A stretch of DNA of 18,688 bases from positions 1 to 18,688 of the forward strand of contig JAGVBL010000431.1 in the NCBI GenBank assembly GCA_020059785.1. The letters are read 5' to 3'. Below the pieces are notes generated by a model. The model did not search any database and was not told the DNA's origin. It worked only from the letters and a program-made list of their open reading frames with translations. The DNA is from Ignavibacteriales bacterium. GTDB lineage: Bacteria > Bacteroidota > Ignavibacteria > Ignavibacteriales > Melioribacteraceae. The position numbers and the translations under genes are program-made. Position 1 is the first letter of the stretch, and each line of letters opens with the position of its first letter. Of the stretch, positions 1-7,800 are shown piece by piece.

Positions 1-123
1 CCTGAGCTTGTCGAAGGACTAAGAACTCAGAACCATGTCCTGAGCTTGTCGAAGGACTAAGAACTCAGAACCATGTCCTGAGCTTGTCGAAGGACTAAGC
101 ACTAAGAACGAAGAACGAAGAAC
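1..123. repeat. 38-bp tandem repeat, 2.6 copies, with 7-bp tail duplication
   Basis: Units begin with CCTGAGCTTGTCGAAGGAC at 1, 39 and 77, an exact 38-bp period. The first two copies are identical. The third diverges after 99 into 'CACTAAGAAC' and then a perfect 7-bp duplication, GAAGAAC at 110-116 and 117-123. The units are contiguous, so there are no spacers. The CCTGAGCTTGTCGAAGG core resembles a short word that, as I recall, recurs between genes in many environmental bacterial genomes. The block leads into 'AACTGTGTTTTTC' (121-133), which recurs at 1465-1477. Confidence 0.9.
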
Positions 124-133
124 TGTGTTTTTC

Positions 134-376
134 CTTCTTTCAATTTATTCTTTTTATTCATTGATCTTTGTTGAAAGATGTCATAAAGTTTAGTACTATT
201 ACTCAAATCATAATCCGGCCTTGAGAGAAACGTTCAGTCATTCTATGAACAATACTCTCTTCTTTTGCGTTGTGCTTCCCCCAAGGTTTTCCTCTTACAG
301 TTTGTTTTTATATCTCAAATATTAATTCAATTATAGCTGCTAAAGAAATTTGCTATAAACGTAAGGAGGGCACCTA
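134..376. other. AT-rich leader region of the 377 gene
   Basis: AT-rich non-coding stretch between the tandem repeat and the first gene. The only clear signal is the SD site AAGGAGGG at 363-370, six bases before the ATG at 377. TTGCTATAAAC just upstream of it looks like a -10 box, but a transcript starting there would lack most of the SD, so I do not call a promoter. No hairpin or second gene is evident. Confidence 0.5.
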
Positions 377-1078
377 ATGAAAAAATTAACTCCATTTATT
401 TATTATGTCATCATTACATTTCTCGGGTTGACAGGATTTAAGAATAATTATGCTCAGCCCAGGCTAGGAGATTGGACTATCCCGTGTGATTTCGGAAAGT
501 TTGTAATTACTGTCGGGTGCAACGGTTCATGTATTACCGATATTATTTACACGTGGTCAAATTTTCATTGTGCTGGGATTACGCTTGTCTCGGGATCTAT
601 CCATAGCATGAGAAGCGGGGGATGGGCAATTACTAATAATTCTTTTACAATCCAGACTTCGGTTAGTCAGGGGACTATGACAATTAACGGGACATTTACA
701 CCAACCGGAAGTTCGGTTACAGGAACATTTAGTTATAATAGATTGGGTACAATCTGTTCGGGCAACTGGGGACCGGTTACCTCTTCAATAGAGATGGTAG
801 GAAATGAGATTCCATCTGATTATGAATTATATCAGAATTATCCTAACCCGTTTAATCCCGGGACAAGGATAAAATTCGGCATACCTGAAGAAGCATTCGT
901 TAGTCTGATTATTTATGACTCTATTGGAAGAGAGATTCAGGTTTTATTAAATGAATCATTGCACCCGGCAATTTATTCAATTGTCTTTAATGGAATAAAA
1001 TTACCCAGCGGAATCTATTTTTATAAACTAATGGCGGGTGATTATTCATCAACAAAGAAAATGGTTCTGCTGAAATAA
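377..1078 (+). CDS. Small secreted T9SS cargo protein
   Basis: 233 residues. Residues 1-27 form a Sec signal peptide: a Lys-Lys start, a hydrophobic core, and likely cleavage after the Ala-Gln at 26-27. Residues about 30-135 are a beta-rich domain with Cys at 37, 48, 52, 65 and 127 and alternating Thr/Ser/Gly strands. I do not recognise this domain. Residues about 149-233 are a type A T9SS C-terminal sorting domain: the YQNYPNPFNP motif at 152-161, the GREIQVLL strand, the SGIYFYKL motif and a terminal KKMVLLK. Known family behaviour is Sec export, transfer across the outer membrane by T9SS, removal of the sorting domain, and release or surface anchoring. The start is fixed by a near-perfect SD six bases upstream and by the signal peptide. 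It stands alone between repeat-rich gaps. The cargo function is unknown; the paired cysteines suggest a disulfide-stabilised extracellular fold. Confidence 0.88.
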   Translation: MKKLTPFIYYVIITFLGLTGFKNNYAQPRLGDWTIPCDFGKFVITVGCNGSCITDIIYTWSNFHCAGITLVSGSIHSMRSGGWAITNNSFTIQTSVSQGTMTINGTFTPTGSSVTGTFSYNRLGTICSGNWGPVTSSIEMVGNEIPSDYELYQNYPNPFNPGTRIKFGIPEEAFVSLIIYDSIGREIQVLLNESLHPAIYSIVFNGIKLPSGIYFYKLMAGDYSSTKKMVLLK

Positions 1079-1186
1079 CTATTTTACGATTAATATTTTT
1101 CTATAAGTCTTCTGTCCCTGGCTGCCGTATGCAGATTAATGTTCACAGTATACTGATTACTGTCTTTTTCACTTTATCCTTCCAAA

Positions 1187-1224
1187 GATTCTTCACCTAA
1201 CTCCGTTCGGTTCAGAATGACAGG
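1187..1224. repeat. Dispersed intergenic word ending in CAGAATGACAGG
   Basis: The segment runs from GATTCTTCACC through a CGTTCGG centre to TTCAGAATGACAGG. I recall this kind of GATTCTTC...CAGAATGACA word as a recurrent intergenic repeat in many bacterial genomes. This is recognition from memory and only one copy lies in the window. It marks the left edge of the repeat-built block that fills the gap to 1821. Confidence 0.45.
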
Positions 1225-1227
1225 ACA

Positions 1228-1320
1228 CGTGAAGCGGCAGATGTAAGGAGCGAGAAGTAAGAGGTGAGAGGCGAGAAGAGAAATGTTAGAAGGCAGAAGT
1301 CGGAAATCAGAAGTCCGATT
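1228..1320. repeat. Purine-rich block of GAGAAGT/GAGAGG words
   Basis: Almost entirely A and G on the plus strand, built from overlapping words such as GAGAAGTAAGAGG, GAGAGGCGAGAAG, CAGAAGTCGG and CAGAAGTCCG. CAGAAGTCGGAAA (1294-1306) recurs as an exact reverse complement, TTTCCGACTTCTG, at 1585-1597 in the pyrimidine block. Similar AGAAGTAAGA and GGAAGACG words recur at about 15762-15820. No coding signal. Confidence 0.6.
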
Positions 1321-1350
1321 ATTAAATTGTAAACTGAATTACAAATAACC

Positions 1351-1477
1351 ACGAACTAAGCTTGCCCGCCTTCATTTTGGCGGGAACTAAGCCTGCCCGC
1401 CGTCTTCCGCCAGAGGCGGATAAATTTTGGCGGGAACTCAGCCTGCCCCGCGCATTTTGCGGGGAACTGTGTTTTTC
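1351..1477. repeat. Three stacked GC-rich hairpin modules
   Basis: Three modules, each of the form AACT(A/C)AGC(C/T)TG plus a GC hairpin. Stem 1 pairs CCCGCC (1365-1370) with GGCGGG (1379-1384). Stem 2 pairs CCCGCC (1396-1401) with GGCGGG (1429-1434) and encloses an inner hairpin, CCGCC (1407-1411) with GGCGG (1415-1419). Stem 3 pairs CCCCGC (1446-1451) with GCGGGG (1459-1464). All three right arms follow an ATTTT loop segment. The array ends in GAACTGTGTTTTTC, as does the repeat at 1-133. GC content is far above the surroundings. Confidence 0.8.
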
Positions 1478-1821
1478 AATCTTTCCTTCTTATTTTATAA
1501 TTTATAATTGAATATTGTTTGTTACTTGTTATTTGTTTTTTGGTCATTCGTATAATTTATCATTTCTTTCTATTACATTTTCCTTTTCCGACTTCTGTCT
1601 TCGTTTAACCCCATTATTCCATCTTTCCATCTTTCCTTCTTTTCTTTTTTCTTTCCATCATTCCATTTTCCCATTATTCCACCCTCCCTCCGTCTTCCTT
1701 CTTCCGATCACTGATCACAGATCACTGATTACTCTTTACTTCCTTTGACACTTTTTACTTTTTCCATATTACTTTTTACTTGATGCAACTTTCTCATTCC
1801 CACCATTCCATCTTTCTATTT
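1478..1821. repeat. Polypyrimidine tract with micro-repeats
   Basis: About 340 bases of strongly strand-biased C/T sequence on the plus strand, made of variants of CCATTATTCCATCTTTCC, TTCCATCATTCCATTTTCCC and CTTTTTACTT. At 1706-1733 there are four contiguous 7-bp units (GATCACT, GATCACA, GATCACT, GATTACT). An open frame at 1515-1748 is explained by the lack of purine-rich stop codons and its product is low-complexity Phe/Leu/Ser, so it is not called as a gene. The tract lies just downstream of the operon ending at 1822. I see no clean terminator hairpin. Confidence 0.65.
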
Positions 1822-2322
1822 TTATTTTCTCCGTTTTCTAAATATTAACTCATATAGACTGATAAAAACAATTATATAAAATCCAATATACATAAGGAGG
1901 GATGATAAAAATGTCAGATAGACAAATGCAGGATCAACAAAACGTATTAACCAGATCGATCCGAATGTGATTATACTTGAAATAAGTGGTTCAACCATCA
2001 ATACGGTTTTAAGCATTCCCTTTATGATCGAATTAAAATAAAAAATTAAACCGACTGAAAAAAAGATAAATGATAGTCCGAGTATATGGTTATGAGTGCT
2101 TACTAGTAACTCGCCTATTGGCTTTGGATATGATTCGGGTATATCAAGTTCAACCTCTTTCGTTTCGCTTCCATTAAATCTTTCAACGGTTCCTTTAGGT
2201 GTCATTGAGGTGGTTTGACTTAAGTAGATTAAACCTATTGAAACACCGATTGCAACAATGATTAAATAAACTGCCAGGAAAGTTTTAAGTTCTTTGTCCA
2301 GTAGAAATAATTTCAGATTCAT
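1822..2322 (-). CDS. Four-helix inner-membrane protein with His-x-His motif
   Basis: 166 residues. Predicted helices lie at about 14-34, 75-96, 107-128 and 133-160. A polar loop of about 38 residues (36-73) between helices 1 and 2 should face the periplasm, because Lys/Arg residues cluster at the N-terminus, at about 101-105 and in the RKRRK tail (positive-inside rule). His77 and His79 sit at the start of helix 2, where heme or metal ligation is conceivable but not shown. Helix 3 carries an unusual buried Glu-Pro (111-112). I do not recognise a named family. It is the last gene of a three-gene operon, and its ATG overlaps the TGA of the FMN-binding gene by 4 bases (ATGA), so translation is probably coupled. 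Context suggests the membrane partner of a periplasmic flavoprotein; that is inference. Confidence 0.75.
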   Translation of the reverse strand: MNLKLFLLDKELKTFLAVYLIIVAIGVSIGLIYLSQTTSMTPKGTVERFNGSETKEVELDIPESYPKPIGELLVSTHNHILGLSFIFFSVGLIFYFNSIIKGMLKTVLMVEPLISSIITFGSIWLIRFVDPAFVYLTFLSSLLMYIGFYIIVFISLYELIFRKRRK

Positions 2323-2855
2323 AAATCTTTGCCTATTAGATTTATTAGCACTGTTATTTTCTTTATTCCCTTAGTTATTGAATTAACGGAAATTGTTGCT
2401 CCGCTTATTGTGCTTATATCATCACCAATCTTGTATGAATAAGAAAAATCTTTTCCATTAAACTGCTTAAGCCAATTTTTATTCGATATCTGACCTCCGT
2501 AAGGTTCACGGTATTTTATTATTTCAGTCAACAATACTTCACAATTTCTATTTAACAAAACCATGAAAGTAATCGGCTGCGATTTACCGTAAACGTTATC
2601 GATTACAGCGGTGGCTATATATTCCTCCCCGCTATAAACTTTCCATATGTATATCAACTCCCTAAAAAACTTCTGACCCGACTTCTTCTCAACATCCCGA
2701 CGTATCTCATTCGGTATTTCATAATTAATAAATTCTAACCTTGTTTCATTACCGAAATAGCTTTTTATAATACCCTCAACTTCCGACCTGATGTCGGAGG
2801 TAGGGGATAATAAAGTGTTGAAAAGAATAAGAGTTGTTATTATTATTTTATACAT
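2319..2855 (-). CDS. FMN-binding-domain protein, predicted periplasmic flavoprotein
   Basis: 178 residues with a short N-terminal hydrophobic signal or anchor (about 1-20) and no lipobox. The C-terminal half fits the FMN-binding domain of NqrC/RnfG-type proteins: the YREPYGGQI segment (115-123), NWLKQFNGKD (127-136), then ISGATISVNSI (150-160). By family knowledge ApbE links FMN by a phosphoester to the Thr of the S/TGAT motif, here Thr154, with Asp145/Asp146 just before it as in known targets. No ApbE gene lies in the window. The SD AGGAG overlaps the TAG stop of the upstream barrel gene, 11 bases before the ATG, and the downstream gene overlaps by 4 bases, so the three genes form one tight operon. 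The likely role is one-electron or two-electron transfer in the periplasm; partner and substrate are unknown. Confidence 0.82.
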   Translation of the reverse strand: MYKIIITTLILFNTLLSPTSDIRSEVEGIIKSYFGNETRLEFINYEIPNEIRRDVEKKSGQKFFRELIYIWKVYSGEEYIATAVIDNVYGKSQPITFMVLLNRNCEVLLTEIIKYREPYGGQISNKNWLKQFNGKDFSYSYKIGDDISTISGATISVNSITKGIKKITVLINLIGKDL

Positions 2856-2866
2856 CTAGCGCTTCT

Positions 2867-2871
2867 CTCCT
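2867..2871 (-). promoter_or_regulatory. SD site overlapping the upstream stop codon (TAGGAG)
   Basis: On the minus strand the barrel gene's TAG stop is part of TAGGAG. The AGGAG is the SD for the FMN-binding gene, whose ATG lies 11 bases further on. This layout predicts translational coupling. The same TAGGAG arrangement joins the two genes at 10410-11555. Confidence 0.7.
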
Positions 2872-3937
2872 AAAACATATAACCCACGCCAAGGTTGAAC
2901 AATTTGGTCTCTTCGCTTCTGAGATCTCTTGTTCTTATCCCGAAGTCGGCCTTAAAAACAACTTCAGGAATCGGTTTAATCGATAGACCTATCATCCAGT
3001 ACTTATACCGGTTCTTCTTTTCAGCATCCCCTCCGGCTAAAGTGGAAGCTGCTGTGTTGTAATCGGTGTATCTTAAGAAGGGGATGACCTCGGTTTTAAT
3101 CTTCAGTAGATCAGAGATATTATAGGCAATGTCAAAATAAAAACCTTTAGACTGCCTGAAATTTCCTTTCTCGTAATTGATATTCCCATATTCAAATACT
3201 GCATAGAATTTTTTGTAATTATACTGAGTGTGAATTTCAAAAATATCGATCTTATTTGAAGATGTATCTCCGGAAGCTTTGTTATATGTAAACGACCCGC
3301 CGAATTTTAATCCCTGCAATCCAAGGTAATCTAGTCGAATATTGTAGAGGGGATTTTTTGCATCTGCCCTGAAACCTTTTCTTCTTCCTCCTCTAATTCC
3401 ATTACTCTCTGTAAATTTTTCATTATTCAATCCTTCCATGATGGTTACTTTATAATCGAAATCCATATAATTTCCATAAAAAGAAATACCGTTTCCAAAC
3501 CATGTAGTCGGTATTATTTTATTATGGTAATCCGGTCTTTCAACTCCAAAGAATAGAGGCGGTTCATGATATTCGTTGATTAATCCGATCGAAGGGAGAA
3601 TAACACCTGCCTGAAAACCGAACCAATCTGCATGATGATAATTGACATAGGCTTGTTCAAGTTCTAATTCTCCCTGCCCGTTTTGAACAAAGTTATGCTC
3701 AAGTTCAATTTCTGATTTGAATGACCATTTCTCGGTCCAATTATAACCGACGAACAATACGAATCTGTGGAAGTCCAAGCTCTTTGATGTAAAACCTTTC
3801 GGATTCTGTTCCTGATTAAAATGTAATTCCCCATAACCTGCAAAAGTGACTTTTGATTCAAAGAAGTCATCAGTTTGAGATATAAGTCGGGATGAAAATA
3901 CGGTCAAGATTAATAAGGATAGTAAGTGTTTATTCAT
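2870..3937 (-). CDS. Outer-membrane beta-barrel (porin-like) protein
   Basis: 355 residues. Signal peptide 1-20, with a likely cut before Gln21. The rest is alternating amphipathic strands rich in Tyr/Phe and Gly, ending in Phe (NLGVGYMF), the usual C-terminal signature for BAM-inserted barrels. Conserved-looking segments are GYGELHFN (34-41), LDFHRFVLFVGY (54-65), the acidic GELELEQAYVNY (89-100), IGLINEYHEPPLFFGVERP (117-135) and IIPTTW (141-146). The pattern matches Bacteroidota/Acidobacteriota porins of the OprO/OprP-like group as I remember them; substrate unknown. It is the first gene of the operon with the FMN-binding protein. Its ATG follows a weak AAAGGAC SD, and a 19-bp palindrome lies 29 bases upstream. 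Barrel plus periplasmic flavoprotein plus membrane protein could be an envelope-spanning electron-transfer or solute-reduction unit (inference). Confidence 0.82.
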   Translation of the reverse strand: MNKHLLSLLILTVFSSRLISQTDDFFESKVTFAGYGELHFNQEQNPKGFTSKSLDFHRFVLFVGYNWTEKWSFKSEIELEHNFVQNGQGELELEQAYVNYHHADWFGFQAGVILPSIGLINEYHEPPLFFGVERPDYHNKIIPTTWFGNGISFYGNYMDFDYKVTIMEGLNNEKFTESNGIRGGRRKGFRADAKNPLYNIRLDYLGLQGLKFGGSFTYNKASGDTSSNKIDIFEIHTQYNYKKFYAVFEYGNINYEKGNFRQSKGFYFDIAYNISDLLKIKTEVIPFLRYTDYNTAASTLAGGDAEKKNRYKYWMIGLSIKPIPEVVFKADFGIRTRDLRSEETKLFNLGVGYMF

Positions 3938-3965
3938 TTTTTGTCCTTTTTTGTCAATAATAATA

Positions 3966-3984
3966 TATATTTAGACTAAATATA
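3966..3984. promoter_or_regulatory. Perfect 19-bp palindrome, likely operator of the flavin operon
   Basis: TATATTTAG, central A, CTAAATATA: two perfect 9-bp arms. It lies 29 bases upstream of the ATG of the barrel gene, where a repressor would overlap the promoter or start of transcription. The odd one-base centre and AT-rich arms fit a homodimeric helix-turn-helix protein. The class of regulator cannot be told from the site alone. Confidence 0.6.
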
Positions 3985-4690
3985 AATAAGTATTTTATTT
4001 CTATCAAGAGAAATCTATCTTTATATCTCAATAAATGTTTAGCTACTTATTATATGGATCAATATTTTTTTGTGCTTACCTAGGTGTGAAATCGAATCTA
4101 TTTTCATTTAGATGGATCATCAATTCTGTGAAGTGTTGTACGTATTTATACCAGATATGATTATTAGAGAGATTCTTAAATCTCTTATCTCTCTTGGAGG
4201 GCGATTCAAATGAAAAATCAGATAAAATTCACAAAATAGCAGGAAAAGCAGCTTAATCTGTGTTAATCCCCGCTATATTTACAAAAATATTTTACTTAAA
4301 AGTACAGCCGTACTATAGAAGAGAACTGCAATCTGTCTTTAATCAGGGGAGCGAACTATTAGAACGCTTTTTTGGGTTAAAATAAGAGGCAATCATTTTT
4401 CTATTCCCAAAATTTATACGAATTTATGGAGTATCGTTCCATAAATTTGATGATTCTTCTGGAATTTGAGTTTTTTATTCATTTTGATCAATTTTCAAGT
4501 AAATTTCATCCTTAGTCACGGAAAGAAATAAGATGTTATAGGTATAAGTTGCAATTTAACACGATAATTTAAAATCTAAACATTCAAAAATATCGGGTTA
4601 AATGAAAAGTTGATTAAGCGTGATTTATTAAAATGGTTAACAAGCCATCTAGATAAAATTGAAATCTAGTTAATATCTGGAGTTAACCAG
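3985..4690. other. Intergenic region with hairpins and one stranded SD-start pair
   Basis: No sustained coding frame. A 7-bp hairpin (AGAGATT/AATCTCT) lies at about 4168-4185. An excellent SD, GGAGGG (4196-4201), precedes an ATG at 4210 that opens only nine codons, reading MKNQIKFTK then TAG. A perfect 10-bp inverted repeat, AATTTATGGA (4421-4430) and TCCATAAATT (4438-4447), has a 7-base loop. The stranded start looks like the 5' end of a lost gene (see the remnant at 4691-4821). Confidence 0.5.
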
Positions 4691-4821
4691 GAAGGAGGGA
4701 GCACCATGATATGAAGAAAAACAGCCTCCCTTAATCTCGAGACATTTAAGAAGAAGTGTCAGACTATATCATGACTACCCAAAATACTTCAACAAAGAAA
4801 AAGCTTCTGCTTAAAAAATAA
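4691..4821 (+). pseudogene. Remnant of a T9SS cargo gene: start and sorting-domain tail only
   Basis: An SD-like GAAGGAGGGA (4691-4700) precedes ATG at 4711 reading MKKNSLP then TAA, a typical start of an exported protein cut short. Fifty bases on, 4771-4821 reads MTTQNTSTKKKLLLKK then stop. Its DNA, TTCAACAAAGAAAA followed by TTCTGCTTAAAAAATAAC, closely parallels the 3' end of the gene at 377-1078 (ATCAACAAAGAAAATGG, TTCTGCTGAAATAAC), which encodes the end of a T9SS sorting domain. I infer a cargo gene whose body was deleted or eroded. GGAGG (4694-4698) and CCTCC (4725-4729) could also pair and hide the SD, so a small regulatory RNA is a less likely alternative. Confidence 0.55.
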
Positions 4822-4860
4822 CTTACAAATAATTCCTTATAGACTAAGAAATACTTTTGG

Positions 4861-7800
4861 TTATTTCAGTAAAATCATCTTACTTGTTTTTATAAATGGA
4901 GCATTGCCGTTTAACGGGAAGGCTGCAATTCTATAGAAGTAGATCCCGCTCGAATACCTGCCTGCATGCCAGTTCACACTATAAGTTCCGGCTCCTTTAA
5001 TTTGATTTAATAATTCATTAACTCTCTGTCCGAGTATGTTATAGACAGTAATATTCACTTTGCTCTCTGTTGATAATGAATATTTAATTGTGGTTACAGG
5101 ATTAAAAGGATTCGGGTAATTCTGATAGAGCATAAAACTCTCCGGAATCGTATGCTCTTCCATAATGTCAGTTGGTTCTTCTAATGAAAATTGAAAAACC
5201 GCACTAACATTGCTAAACGTATCTGTAGCAGTGACTTGAAAACTTCCCGGATTCTCTCCTGCAGTGAAAAAACCGAAATCGGTTATCGTTCCTCCGGTTG
5301 CCTCCCACTTTAGATCCCGCTCAACCTTAAATGAATGTTCCTCGTAGCAGACGGCTTCAAAGACATATGTTTCGCTTATTTTCATTTTTGTGACAGGAGA
5401 GATAATAGTAATTCTTTTTACTTCCGGTCTAGTATCTGATATATAAACACTAACTGTGGAAGATTTACCGGATTGTGTATTGGAAGCTGTAATTATTGAA
5501 ATACCTAGCGCCAATGTGTCGGGAACGAATTTACCCCTCTGATCAATTCTGCCGCGTGTGGCTGAATAAACTATCTCCGGATTCATTATCATTTCATTCT
5601 GATCAAAGCATTCTACTGAAAAAATTAAGGAATCCCTTTTTGAAATAGCAATCGAATCCGGAGTGATAGTAATTCTATTAAGCAGCGGTATGTATGCCAG
5701 GACAGTCATAGTATCTGCTGCTGTTACCAGTGGGTCAAGCAGGGAAGTAACCCTCACAAATATTTTATTATTATCTGAATTCCCGTCAGGAATTGCATAA
5801 TTAACATTAAATGAGTACCCGGTGCTGTCCTGTAGCTTCCGCGTAAAATTATTAATGCCGCTAAGCCACCCCCTCTGATCTGTTACAGCTATGGATACCG
5901 AATCATCGGGATTGAAGATATTCTGAATTTGTACCTGGACGGAATCATTTCTGCCGCTTGCTGAGTTTTTATTCTCTTCAAGGAAACTTGCAAACAATTT
6001 TGCAGGCGTAGTAAGCCAGTTGTCAGCATTCACATTGCCGGCAATATCTCCCGGCTGCGGACCCGAAGAATTCCCCCAGTAATTACCTGATGCATTTATT
6101 TTTACAGAAGGATTCGAGGCATTAAGTCCGCCCGGATTATTCCTTTCAATATTATTTGATCTTAACTGCGCCGATCCGCCGCTGATAAAAATACCATTCC
6201 CGTTATTATCAGAAATAGTATTGCCGGTAATCTCCGGAGCTGAGTTTTCTATGTTAACTCCGGTAAACCAACATGTGTTGCCGCTTATGATGTTATGCCT
6301 TACTATTATTTCACCTGGACAGTCAATAACTTTCACGCCGCTGCAATTACCGTTGAAAGTATTGGCAAGGGCGGTAATTTCATCGGAGCTTTTAATTTCA
6401 AGTCCGTAAGATTGATTTTTCAATGACTTGTTCTCATTAATACGAATTGACTGACTACCGAATACCTGAATTCCATTTCCTGCCGACTCGCGCACATCAT
6501 TAAATGAGAGTTTACCGTTGCGGCTGTAGTTGAGGATGATCCCTTCTTTATTCTTATAGAGTTTATTGGACCTCATTTGAAAAGTATTGCTTACATCGAG
6601 CAGAATTCCATTATTATTTTGCTCCAGGGTGTTATTGCTTATTGAGAAAACCGAACAACCTCTTGCTCTTATAGAATTAAGAAGACTCGGCTTAGATGCA
6701 TTAAGTTTTATTAAGTTATCCCTGAATATGAAGTTCTTGCTATATTGAAAATCAATCCCATTAATAGATAAATAAGTAAAAGTATTTTCAAATATTTCAG
6801 AAACAGGAAAATCCATAGAACCTGATGAAATAATACTGAAGTCCGAATCAAAATTATTTCTATATATTTTGCCGCTACCGCTTTCGGATATTATAACGTC
6901 CTTACCCTGTCTGAAATGATTATCATAAATATTAAAATTTGTTACCTTGCTGAGATTTACATTTTGTAATGTATTGTTATTTAATATCACTTCGGGTACG
7001 TTACTTATATTAAGCTTTGAGAGAGTATTATCATAAAAATTGATTTTTGGAATATTCTCTACAATAATTTCTGCAGAGCCTTGATCCTCTATGATTTTAT
7101 TTCCTATTAAATTAAATGCCTTAATGGATTTAAATTTTTTATCCAAATTTGTTCTAGAAATTTCATAAACTAAATTATTTTTCCCGTAATTAGCAATTAT
7201 ATTTAAATCTCCCTGATTGATCCCAGGGAACTGAATAACTAAATCACGGTATGGTTGCCAGTAGGAATCATTATTATAATTATTGTCAAAAAAGTAATTA
7301 TTTCTAATATTGATCTTATTGTCAACCCAAACATTGTTGCCAATATATATAGCCATCCATTGTATGTTATTAAAATGATTCCCTTCAATGGTTAATTCTT
7401 CTGTTTCTTTTATATCAATTCCAATATCCAGGGATTCAAATAGATTATTATTAATTACTATTGAGTTTTTATTTTTATTCGGGTTAATTGATAAACTCTC
7501 TTTTGTAGTCCCTTTAATTGTAAATCCATCTAGAATGATTTCCCCCTCCCCATCGGGACTCCAGAAAATATATGCCAATAGAGTTGTTTTTTCTCTGCCG
7601 CTTCTGCTCTTTAGATGAGATGCTTTTATTAATTCAAAGTATAATTTGTCACCAAATTTCTTGCTCCCTTCATAAGTTCCTTCACAAACCTCAATAAGAT
7701 CACCCGGATCGCAGGTGTTTACAGCTTGTGATACTTTTGCATAACCGATCGATTTTGTCATATTCTGCACCCTTGCAACCGCAAAAGAATCCATCTTTGC

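Noticed and set aside
1..123. CRISPR-like array
   Set aside because: The 38-bp units are directly adjacent with no unique spacers and only 2.6 copies; it is a plain tandem repeat.
350..376. Extended -10 promoter (TTGCTATAAAC) for the 377 gene
   Set aside because: Transcription from it would begin inside the SD site; the word also occurs at 9776-9784 as part of a hairpin, so it is not specific evidence of a promoter.
1515..1748. 77-codon open frame on the plus strand
   Set aside because: It lies wholly in the polypyrimidine tract, has no SD, and its product is low-complexity Phe/Leu/Ser/Pro; lack of stops follows from base composition.
6221..7618. Short plus-strand open frames inside the 1583-residue gene
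   Set aside because: They are antisense to clear beta-helix coding sequence and have no SD or family resemblance.
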